DNA from: ZC4RG20 sp963702105 | GTDB taxonomy: Bacteria; Pseudomonadota; Gammaproteobacteria; Steroidobacterales; Rariloculaceae | Assembly: GCA_963702105.1 (NCBI GenBank) | Contig: OY969712.1 | Location: 4,216,001-4,280,000, forward strand | Length of the DNA: 64,000 nt | Reading direction: 5' to 3' | In this document: positions 7,862-15,393 of the stretch, in pieces | How positions within the stretch are numbered: position 1 is the first letter of the stretch | Layout of the letters: each line of letters begins with the position of its first letter | The notes under the pieces: generated by a model | The model's database searches: none | The model's input: only the letters and a program-made list of their open reading frames with translations | Told to the model about the DNA's origin: nothing | Position numbers and translations under genes: made by a program

Positions 7862-10369
7862 ATGCTCGCAGAGTTCCGCCGGGATTTTCGCTGGGGATTG
7901 AAACTGCTGCGGAAGAGCCCTGGCTTCACGGCGGCGGCGGTGCTGACCTTGGCGCTCGGCATCGGTGCTACGAGCGCGATCTTCAGCGTCTTGAACACGG
8001 TCGTCCTGCGGCCGCTTCCGTTTCCGCATCCGGAGCAGCTGGTCTGGGTCGAGGAGGTGAACCGGCGGAACGGTCGGATTCGCGGGCCCGCCGTCGAGGT
8101 TCACGATGCCTGGCGCAAGCAGAGCCGGAGCCTGACGAGCGTCGCGACCGCCAACACGGGGGGCATTGATGTTTCCGTCTCCGGTCCCGCCGGCGCGACC
8201 CGAATCAGTCTCGACGGCATCGCCTTGAATACGCTGGCCGTATTGGGCGTCAGGCCGATTTTGGGCCGGTGGTATCGCCCCGACGAGGCCACCGTCGAGG
8301 GCGACACGGCCGCATCGCTCGTCATCAGCTACGACCTCTGGCAGAGCTACTTCGGCGGCAGTCCGGACGTGCTGGGTAAGAGCGTGCCCGGATGGGATGC
8401 GGCCTGGGGCCGCACCATCATCGGAGTCATGCCGCCCGGCTTTTGGGTTAGGCCGTCGAGGGCGGATGTGAAGGGCTGGTTTGCGTTCAACATGTCCCGC
8501 GTACCGGGCGCGCGCACGGAGACGGTCGCGCGGCTGAAACCCGGCGTGAGCCGTACGGAGGCTCAGGCGGAGCTCGACACGATTGCCCGGCGGGTCGAGG
8601 CCTCCCTGCCCGGCGGCAAAGACGCCGCCGACTGGCACGTCCGTCTCGAGCCGCTCCATGCGGTCGTCACGGGCGACTACAAGAAGACGCTCTATCTGCT
8701 GCTCGGGGCCGTCGGCTTCGTGCTCCTGATCGCCGCCGTGAACGTTGCGAATCTCCAATTGAGCCGGAGCGTGACGCGCCAGTCCGAGATGGCCGCCCGC
8801 GCCGCCCTGGGCGCGAGCCGCTGGCGGCTGATCCGGCAGCTCGTGACCGAAAACATTCTGCTGGCGCTCGCGGGCGGCGGGCTCGGCATCGTCGTCGCCT
8901 TTCTCGGGAAATGGCTGTTCGTCACGCTCGCGCCCGGATTCTATCCGCCGTCCCAGGAGATCACGATCAGCCCCGCCGTCCTGCTGTTCACTTTCGGCGT
9001 TTCCGTGGCGACCGGGGTGGTCGCGGGCCTGGTCCCCGCGTTCCGCGCCTCGCGTCCCGACCTGCAGGACGCGCTGAAGCAGGGCGCCCGCGGCGGCGGG
9101 AGCGGCATACGCCAGGGCGTTCGCCGCGCGCTGGTCGTCGTGGAAGTCGCAATGGCTTTGGTCCTGCTCGTCGGTGCGGGTCTCATGATCAACAGCTACG
9201 CCCGGCTGCTGGGCGTAAACATGGGATTCAATCCGGACCGCCTCCTGACCATGGAGATCAACCTTTCCGGCCTCAAGCGATACCGGGCCCGGTATAACGC
9301 CTCGCACTTCAGCGTCACGCCGCACGTGGCGGAGCTTTACGGGCAAATCCTGGACCGCGTAAAGGCCTTACCCGGCGTGCGCGCGGTCGGCATGTCCACG
9401 ACCCTGCCCCCGCAGGATTGGATGAACCCTCGGTTCCATATCATCGGGAAGGCGAGCGAATCCGGCGACAGCAGTCAATCCGCACAGTACTACGAGATCA
9501 GCGACGACTACTTCAAGACCATGGGGGTCCGGCTGCTGCGCGGGCGCGCGTTCACGGATGGGGACTCGGAAAATGCCCCGGCCGTCGTCATCATCAATGC
9601 GACCCTGGCGCGGCAGTATTTCGGCGATGCCGACCCGTTGGGGCAGGTCGTACAGGTCCGCGTCAATCAGGCGAACGCGGACTTAGCCGACGACCGGCCC
9701 CGACAGATCGTCGGAATCGTTGCGGACACGCGGATACGCCCGCAGGCCGATCCCACGCCGGTCATGTACGTCCCATACCGGCAGCACCTCACTGACTACG
9801 CGGGCAGCGGACAATTCCTCATCCATGCACACAAGGCATTCGCGATAAGGACCGACGCCGCCGATCCCATGGTCCTGGCCAACGCCGTTCGCAAAGTCGT
9901 GGCGGACCTGGATCCCTCGGTCGCCGTCGAGAGCATGATGCCTATGCGCCAACGCCTCTCCGAATCGGCGACGAACGAGCGCTTCTGGCTGCACCTGCTG
10001 GGCCTGTTCGCGGGGCTGGCCGTGTTCCTCGCCGCCGTCGGCATTTACGCCGTCATCGCCTATGCCGTGGAGCAGCGCGCCCACGAGTTCGGCATCCGGA
10101 TGGCTCTCGGCGCCGGCCCGCGGGACATCGTTCGGCTCGTCGTCCGTGAGGGCTTCTTCGTGACGATGACGGGTCTCGCTATCGGCATCGGGGCCGCGTT
10201 CGCGCTGACGCGGCTCATCGCCAATGAGCTCTTCGGCGTGACGCCCATGGATCCTCTGACGATCGCGACGGTGGCGCTGCTGCTGACGGCGATCGCCATG
10301 CTGGCTTGCGTGGTCCCGAGCCGCCGCGCGGCGAAGGTGGATCCGCTCAGGGCGCTGCGGATCGAGTAA
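7862..10369 (+). CDS. ADOP-type (acidobacterial duplicated orphan permease) MacB/FtsX-like transporter protein
   Basis: 835 residues, the usual ADOP length. The N-terminal signature KSPGFTAAAVLTLALGIGA (about residues 17-35) marks the first transmembrane helix, followed by a MacB-type periplasmic domain, a three-helix FtsX core at about 270-400, a linker, a second periplasmic domain and a second FtsX core at about 710-835, so two fused permease halves. The family has no dedicated ATPase next to it, and none is adjacent here; the nearest MacB-like ATPase is at 44.7 kb. ADOP genes are typical of Acidobacteria and scattered in other soil bacteria, which hints at transfer. Substrate unknown. A PadR/ADOP relic follows downstream. 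Confidence 0.88.
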   Translation: MLAEFRRDFRWGLKLLRKSPGFTAAAVLTLALGIGATSAIFSVLNTVVLRPLPFPHPEQLVWVEEVNRRNGRIRGPAVEVHDAWRKQSRSLTSVATANTGGIDVSVSGPAGATRISLDGIALNTLAVLGVRPILGRWYRPDEATVEGDTAASLVISYDLWQSYFGGSPDVLGKSVPGWDAAWGRTIIGVMPPGFWVRPSRADVKGWFAFNMSRVPGARTETVARLKPGVSRTEAQAELDTIARRVEASLPGGKDAADWHVRLEPLHAVVTGDYKKTLYLLLGAVGFVLLIAAVNVANLQLSRSVTRQSEMAARAALGASRWRLIRQLVTENILLALAGGGLGIVVAFLGKWLFVTLAPGFYPPSQEITISPAVLLFTFGVSVATGVVAGLVPAFRASRPDLQDALKQGARGGGSGIRQGVRRALVVVEVAMALVLLVGAGLMINSYARLLGVNMGFNPDRLLTMEINLSGLKRYRARYNASHFSVTPHVAELYGQILDRVKALPGVRAVGMSTTLPPQDWMNPRFHIIGKASESGDSSQSAQYYEISDDYFKTMGVRLLRGRAFTDGDSENAPAVVIINATLARQYFGDADPLGQVVQVRVNQANADLADDRPRQIVGIVADTRIRPQADPTPVMYVPYRQHLTDYAGSGQFLIHAHKAFAIRTDAADPMVLANAVRKVVADLDPSVAVESMMPMRQRLSESATNERFWLHLLGLFAGLAVFLAAVGIYAVIAYAVEQRAHEFGIRMALGAGPRDIVRLVVREGFFVTMTGLAIGIGAAFALTRLIANELFGVTPMDPLTIATVALLLTAIAMLACVVPSRRAAKVDPLRALRIE

Positions 10370-10381
10370 GGGCATCGGCGT

Positions 10382-10606
10382 CTTCGTGGCCCAAACTGAC
10401 GTTCGCTCGCGCACGCGATGGGAACTGCTGTCCTCCGCCATGGCCGGAATCCTCAGAGCGCCCGGCGAGGACACCGCGTGATCCGGTTCTTCGCGAACGC
10501 TCACCGTCGGCGCGACCTCGAGGAAGAGATCAGCCGCACCTCACCGCTCATGACGTCGAAATCGGCCAGGACCGGGTGTACGATCGCTCCGTTCGATCGT
10601 CGCTGA
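10382..10606 (+). pseudogene. Relic of a PadR regulator - ADOP permease pair
   Basis: Two short reading frames overlap by GTGA at 10478-10481. The first ends in a peptide like PadR-family C-termini (RWELLSSAMAGILRAP, stop TGA 10479-10481). The second begins at GTG 10478 with VIRFFANAHRRRDLEEEI, like the cytoplasmic N-terminus of ADOP permeases, then loses resemblance and stops at 10606. PadR genes directly overlapping ADOP genes are a known arrangement, so the order supports decay of such a pair. The similarity is short and by eye only. Confidence 0.4.
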
Positions 10607-10627
10607 TAGCGCCATAAAGGGGGACGG

Positions 10628-11806
10628 ATGCATCGCAGCACGGATCGTATTCTCGTAACTCACGTCGGCAGCCTGATTCGTCCCGAGGGCATCATGGCGT
10701 ATGCAGCGGCTCTGCAGGACGGAGTCGTCGTCGATCAGTCGGCATTCGAAAGGACGTTGAGCGAGGAAGTCGGCAACGTCGTCCGCAACCAGGTCGAGCA
10801 CGGCATCAACGTCGTCAGCGACGGCGAGTTCGGCAAGAACTCGTGGACGGGCTACTCCGCGAACCGCCTGACGGGCTTCGAGCTCCGCGACGACCCCGAA
10901 TTCATGAAGTTCCTCGGGCGCGAGCGCCTTCGGTTCAAGCAGTACTACGAGGACAGCATGCGCGCGATGAGGACGCGCACCGCGACACGCAACTTCATCG
11001 CCAAACAGTGGGTGTGCACGGGCCCGATCGAGTACACGGACGAAGGGCGCGCCGCCGTGAGGCGCGACGCCGCCAACCTCGCCGCCGCCGTGCGCGGGCA
11101 GCACGTGACGGACGCGTTCCTGCCCGTTGCCGCGCCGTGCAGCATCGCGCCGAGCTACGCGAACGAGTACTACAAGTCCGAGGAGGAGTTCCTGTTCGCG
11201 CTCGCCGACGCTCAGCACGAGGAATACAAAATCATCGTCGACGCAGGTCTGCTGCTGCAGGTGGACGATGCGATCCTCACGAATCTGCACGACGCCGTCG
11301 TCGACAGCGGCCGCGACTACCGCAAGTGGGTGGCCATGAACATCGCCGCGCTCAACCACGCGCTGCGCGGCATTCCCGAAGATCGCGTGCGCTATCACCT
11401 GTGCTGGGGCAGCTGGACAGGGCCGCACACGAGCGATGTCCCGCTGCCGGAGCTCGTGGACCTGCTGCTCACGATCAATGCGCAAGGCTATTCGATCGAA
11501 GGCGCGAATCCTCGCCACGAGCACGAATGGAAGGTATGGGAGAAGACCAAGCTGCCCGACGGCAAGATCCTGATCCCGGGCTGCATCAGCCATGCGATCA
11601 GTCACATCGAGCATCCCGAGCTCATCGCCGAGCGGATCGTGCGGCTCGCCGACCTGGTCGGACGCGAGAACCTCATCGCGAGCAGCGACTGCGGATTCGC
11701 GCAGGGCGCCGGGCTCGCTCGGCAGCCCGTAGATATCGTCTGGGCGAAGTTCGATTCGCTGGCGGAAGGCGCTGCGCTCGCGAGCGAGCGGCTCTGGCGG
11801 CGCTAG
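10628..11806 (+). CDS. MetE-like (methionine synthase II C-terminal domain) methyltransferase
   Basis: 392 residues, a single TIM-barrel of the cobalamin-independent methionine synthase C-terminal family (COG0620) without the N-terminal half of MetE. Zinc-ligand positions are present: His and Cys in YHLCWG, the acidic ligand region in SIEGANPRHEHEW, and a final Cys in IASSDCGFAQG. A GGGGGA ribosome-binding site precedes ATG 10628. Stand-alone members act on varied thiols or methyl donors, so methionine synthesis is not implied. A second, diverged member is at 39486-40664. The gene abuts a carbamoyltransferase relic. Confidence 0.83.
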   Translation: MHRSTDRILVTHVGSLIRPEGIMAYAAALQDGVVVDQSAFERTLSEEVGNVVRNQVEHGINVVSDGEFGKNSWTGYSANRLTGFELRDDPEFMKFLGRERLRFKQYYEDSMRAMRTRTATRNFIAKQWVCTGPIEYTDEGRAAVRRDAANLAAAVRGQHVTDAFLPVAAPCSIAPSYANEYYKSEEEFLFALADAQHEEYKIIVDAGLLLQVDDAILTNLHDAVVDSGRDYRKWVAMNIAALNHALRGIPEDRVRYHLCWGSWTGPHTSDVPLPELVDLLLTINAQGYSIEGANPRHEHEWKVWEKTKLPDGKILIPGCISHAISHIEHPELIAERIVRLADLVGRENLIASSDCGFAQGAGLARQPVDIVWAKFDSLAEGAALASERLWRR

Positions 11807-11809
11807 CCG

Positions 11810-12018
11810 CTGCCCACAAAAGCTCCTTCAACGGCAAGAACGAGCCCATCGTCGAGACCCCGGCCGAGGCGCTCGCCTCGTTCCGGGCGACGCCGATGCA
11901 CGCGCTCGCGATGCCGCCCTACGTCCTGCGCAAACGCCTCGAGACGACCACGCGGAACGTCGTCGAAGGCCTGCTCACGCCTCGGTCCGCGGCACGGCCG
12001 TCGCGCGGCGCGCCGTGA
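11810..12018 (+). pseudogene. C-terminal relic of a NodU/CmcH-family carbamoyltransferase
   Basis: In one frame the DNA reads KSSFNGKNEPIVETPAEAL and then about 20 residues ending YVLRKR, which matches the end of the carbamoyltransferase C-terminal domain (typical form: NTSFN..xEPIV.TPxEA....T.MD.L..G.....K). Nothing upstream in the preceding gene space encodes the rest of the roughly 570-residue enzyme, so only the tail survives, wedged between the MetE-like stop and the hybrid kinase, whose 3' end it overlaps on the other strand. Confidence 0.55.
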
Positions 12019-13498
12019 GCGCCCTTGTGAGCTCGGCGCGACCGATGGGCTTGACGAGGTGCAGGTCGGCGCCCGCGGCAAGCGAGCTCTCCACGTCGTC
12101 CGGCAGGCCGTGGCCGCTCAGCGTGCAGATCACGGTCGCCTCGCCCCAGGCTTCGCCGCGCATGCGCCGGATGCACTCGAGACCGTCCATCCCGGGCATC
12201 GAGATGTCCATGAAGACGACCTCGGGCGGCAGCGCTTCGGCGGTCTCGACCGCCTCGCGGCCGCCATACACGGCCTTCACGTCCTGCCCCATTGCAGCGA
12301 GCAGACGCACCATCGATTCGGCCGCGTCTACATTGTCGTCTACGACGAGAACGCGGCGGCGGGGCACGGCGCGGTCCTCGGGCTCCCCGTCGCTCGGCGA
12401 GGCCGCCGGCACAGGGCGCCGGGGCAGGCGCAGCGTAAACGTGCTGCCGCGCCCCGGGCCTTCGCTCGCGGCGTGGATCGTGCCGCCGTGCATTTGCACG
12501 AGACGGTAGACGAGCGCGAGGCCGATACCGAGACCGGCGCCGCCGGGCTTCCGCAGCTGGACGAACGGCTCGAAGACACGCTCGAGGTCCTCCGCGGAAA
12601 TCCCGACGCCCTCGTCGCTGACCGTGACGACCACGTGCTCGGTTTCCACCTCGGCTCGGATCGAGATGCGGCTCCCCTCGTCCGAATACCGGCTCGCGTT
12701 CGACAGCAGATTGCCGAAGACCTGCGCGAGCCTCACGAGATCGGCCTCGAGCTCGACGGGCGCCTTCGGCAAATCGAGCTCGAGCCGCTGCCCCCGCGCC
12801 TCGAGCTCCGGGCGCCGCGCCTCGACGGCGGCCGCGACGATTTCCTGCAGGGTGACCGGTGCGACGCGCAGCGTGAGCTTGTTCTGCGTGATCCGGCTCA
12901 TGTCCACGAGGTCGTCCACGAGGCGGTGCAGGTGCTCGCTCTGCCGCCTCATGACGGCGAGCGTCTGCTGCATGTCCGGCTCCGGGAGCGCCGGGTCCTC
13001 GAGCAGATCCAGGCAGTAAAACAGCGGCGCCAGGGGATTGCGAAGCTCGTGCGCCAGCGTGGCGAGAAACTCATCCTTGCGCCGATCGAACTCGCGCAGG
13101 CGCGCCTCCGCGCGCCGCAGCCGGAGCATGGCGCGCACCGTCGCGACCAGGACGGTCGGCTCGACCGGCGCGACGAGAAACGTGTCCGCGCCGCCTTCCA
13201 GGCCGCGCACCTGATATTCGGGCGCCTCGAACGTCGCCGAGATCTGCACGATCGCGACCGCGGCGGTCGCCTCGTCGGCGCGCGGCCGAGCGCAGACCTC
13301 GAACCCGCTGATGTCGGGCAGATTGATGTCGAGCAGCACGACGTCCGGCTTGTGCGCCGCGGCGAGCGCGAGCGCTTCGGCGCCCGTGGAGGCTTCGAGG
13401 GTAGCGAACCCCGCCGCGCGCAGGACGCGCACGGTCACGTACCGCGTCGCGTCGCGGTCGTCCACGACGAGCACGAGACTTTCGCTGTTGTCCGTCAT
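11975..13498 (-). CDS. Hybrid histidine kinase: REC - HisKA - HATPase - REC
   Basis: 507 residues from ATG 13498, which overlaps the upstream kinase stop by ATGA. Domain order: receiver 1 (Asp57 in VVLLDINLPDISG), DHp with the phospho-His in ATLAHELRNPLAP (about 165), a Bergerat ATPase (NLLSNASRYS, VSDEGVGIS, GIGLALVYRLV), and receiver 2 (Asp in VVFMDISMPGMDG, Lys in LHLVKPIG). Receiver 1 has FLVAPVEP where the invariant lysine is expected, so its signalling may be altered. No transmembrane segment: a cytosolic kinase that probably takes phosphoryl groups from, or signals with, the co-transcribed kinase upstream. Confidence 0.88.
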   Translation of the reverse strand: MTDNSESLVLVVDDRDATRYVTVRVLRAAGFATLEASTGAEALALAAAHKPDVVLLDINLPDISGFEVCARPRADEATAAVAIVQISATFEAPEYQVRGLEGGADTFLVAPVEPTVLVATVRAMLRLRRAEARLREFDRRKDEFLATLAHELRNPLAPLFYCLDLLEDPALPEPDMQQTLAVMRRQSEHLHRLVDDLVDMSRITQNKLTLRVAPVTLQEIVAAAVEARRPELEARGQRLELDLPKAPVELEADLVRLAQVFGNLLSNASRYSDEGSRISIRAEVETEHVVVTVSDEGVGISAEDLERVFEPFVQLRKPGGAGLGIGLALVYRLVQMHGGTIHAASEGPGRGSTFTLRLPRRPVPAASPSDGEPEDRAVPRRRVLVVDDNVDAAESMVRLLAAMGQDVKAVYGGREAVETAEALPPEVVFMDISMPGMDGLECIRRMRGEAWGEATVICTLSGHGLPDDVESSLAAGADLHLVKPIGRAELTRALTARRATAVPRTEA

Positions 13499-15168
13499 TT
13501 CGTCGTCCAGTCTACGCCCCGGCCGCTCTCGGCGCCCGCGCTGCCGCGCCGCGAGCGCGACCAGGCTTCCACGAGGCCGCCCGCGAGCCGCTCCGGGTCG
13601 AGCCGGCTCTTGGCGAGGAAGGCGGCGTCGAGACTGCCGAGCAGCCGCCGCTCCTGCTGCGAGAGCTCCTTCGAGCTGCAGACGAGCACCGGCAGATGCC
13701 GCGTCTCGCGCTCGCCCCGCAACGCCTCGAGCAGTGTGAATCCATCGATGCCGGGCATGAGCAAGTCGAGCACGACACAGTCCGCGCCGCCCGCGCGCAG
13801 CGCGTCGAGCGCGCCGGTCGGGTCGCCCAGCGCCGTGAGATCGATGCAGAAGGGCTGCACGCACCTGGCCAGGATCGTCCGAAAACTCTCTTCGTCGTCC
13901 ACGAGCAGCACGCGCCCGAGGTGTGAACGGATGACCGTGCGGTAGGCCGAGCGCACGACGCTCGGCCCTACGGCTTCTTCGGTCTCCGCCTCGTCCCATT
14001 GGTCGCCGCCGAGGCGCAGGAGCGGTATTCCCGCACGGCCGATGGCCGCACGGCCCTCCTCCGCGGCGGCGTCGCGCACGTCCGACTCGCGCTCGAAGGC
14101 GACGGCGGCGCAAGGCTCGAGCGCGGCCAGATAGTCGGAGGAGACGTTGGCTGCGCGCGCGGTGACCGCTGCGAAAGCGGTGTCGCGGAATGCGGCCCCG
14201 AGTGCGAGAGCCTCGTCGTCCGCGTCCGCGACGACGAGCAACGGCACCTTGGCCGCGGCGTTCTTGCCGGCTTCGCGCGCGTCGGCCGAAGCCGCGTCGT
14301 GGGGCGCCGGCCGGCACAGGCGCGGCACGAGGAAATAGAACGTCGAGCCTTGCCCGAGCTCACTCTCGACCCAGATTCGCCCGCCCATGAGCGAGGCGAG
14401 CTTGCGGCACAGGGGCAGTCCGAGACCGGTGCCGCGCACGTCGCGCTGCACTGCGTTTCGGACCTGGGTGAACTCGTCGAAGATCGCGTCCCGGTCGGCC
14501 GCCGCAATGCCGATTCCGGTATCCGCGACCGAAAACAGGACGGACTCCACGTGCAAGGGCCGGACGCCCTCGGCGGGTGGCTCGAACGGCTTCACGAGCC
14601 GGGCCCCGACCCCGATCGACCCCCTCTCCGTGAACTTGGCGGCGTTGGAGAGCAAATTGCGCAGGACCTGCGCCACCTTGCCCTCGTCGCCGACCAGCGG
14701 CGGCAGCTCGGCGGCCTCGAATTCGAGCGTAACGGGCCCGCCCGCCAGCACGGGACGCATCATGCCGCGCAGCGCGCCGAACAGGGCCTGCACCGTGAAG
14801 CGCGTGACCGTGAGCGTACTCTTGCCCGCTTCGACCTTCGCGAGGTCGAGAAGATCGCTGACGAGGTCGTAGAGCTCACGCGCCGCACCCTGGACCAGCG
14901 CGACCTGTTTTCGCTGCTCTTCGTTGAGCGGGCCGTCCGCCTCGTCGAGCAGCAGCTTTGCGAGCGCGAGTACCGAGTTCAGCGGGGTCCTGAACTCGTG
15001 GCTGACGTTGGCGAAGAAGCGCGTCTTGATCTCGTCGGCCTCGCGCAGGCGGTTCGCGCGCTCGTCGAGCTCCGCATACAGCGCCATGACCCCGCGATTC
15101 GTATCCTCGAGCTCCTCGTTCAAGCGCGTGAGCTCGCGTTGGCGCCGCTCCAGCTCGATCAGCGTCAC
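13495..15168 (-). CDS. Hybrid histidine kinase: coiled coil - HisKA - HATPase - degenerate receiver - REC
   Basis: 557 residues from GTG 15168. It starts directly with a coiled coil (RRQRELTRLNEELEDTNRGV), then DHp (His57 in ANVSHEFRTPLN), ATPase (NLLSNAAKF, VADTGIGIA, GTGLGLPL), a receiver-like segment without acceptor Asp (about 300-400), and a true receiver (Asp in CVVLDLLMPGIDG). There is no sensor domain and no good ribosome-binding site. In other genomes this coiled-coil start usually follows small STAS/RsbT-like ATPase genes; here an alcohol dehydrogenase relic lies upstream instead. It overlaps the next kinase by 4 nt, so translation is coupled. Confidence 0.85.
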   Translation of the reverse strand: MTLIELERRQRELTRLNEELEDTNRGVMALYAELDERANRLREADEIKTRFFANVSHEFRTPLNSVLALAKLLLDEADGPLNEEQRKQVALVQGAARELYDLVSDLLDLAKVEAGKSTLTVTRFTVQALFGALRGMMRPVLAGGPVTLEFEAAELPPLVGDEGKVAQVLRNLLSNAAKFTERGSIGVGARLVKPFEPPAEGVRPLHVESVLFSVADTGIGIAAADRDAIFDEFTQVRNAVQRDVRGTGLGLPLCRKLASLMGGRIWVESELGQGSTFYFLVPRLCRPAPHDAASADAREAGKNAAAKVPLLVVADADDEALALGAAFRDTAFAAVTARAANVSSDYLAALEPCAAVAFERESDVRDAAAEEGRAAIGRAGIPLLRLGGDQWDEAETEEAVGPSVVRSAYRTVIRSHLGRVLLVDDEESFRTILARCVQPFCIDLTALGDPTGALDALRAGGADCVVLDLLMPGIDGFTLLEALRGERETRHLPVLVCSSKELSQQERRLLGSLDAAFLAKSRLDPERLAGGLVEAWSRSRRGSAGAESGRGVDWTTK

Positions 15169-15191
15169 AGGCCGGATAACGTCGAGCGCGC

Positions 15192-15377
15192 TTATTCCTG
15201 CTCGGCGCCGAGATCGAGCACCACCTTGCCCTGGACGTGCCGATCCTCGAGTCGGCGCTGTGCGGCGCGCACGGCCGCGAGCGGGTAGACGGCCTCGACG
15301 TGCGGGAGCCCCTGCCAGGCGGTGATCGCCGCGAGCGGCACGGCGGCCGCCTCGGCATAGCTCAGGCCCTCGGGTTT
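15192..15377 (-). pseudogene. Internally deleted zinc-type alcohol dehydrogenase/quinone oxidoreductase relic
   Basis: On the minus strand one frame reads KPEGLSYAEAAAVPLAAITAW, as in the middle of MDR-family oxidoreductases, and then runs directly into VYPLAAVRAAQRRLEDRHVQ and GKVVLDL, which is the family's C-terminus, stopping with TAA at 15192-15194. The roughly 150-residue Rossmann domain that should separate the two is missing, and there is no N-terminal third. An intact family member is at 41033-42022. It lies between the TonB receptor stop and the hybrid kinase start. Confidence 0.6.
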
Positions 15378-15393
15378 GCGCGCGAGCCCGCTT

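Noticed and set aside
5782..10627. Integrated mobile island with integrase and att sites next to the tRNA
   Set aside because: No integrase or transposase and no repeated tRNA 3' end were found; only a lower-GC patch is supported.
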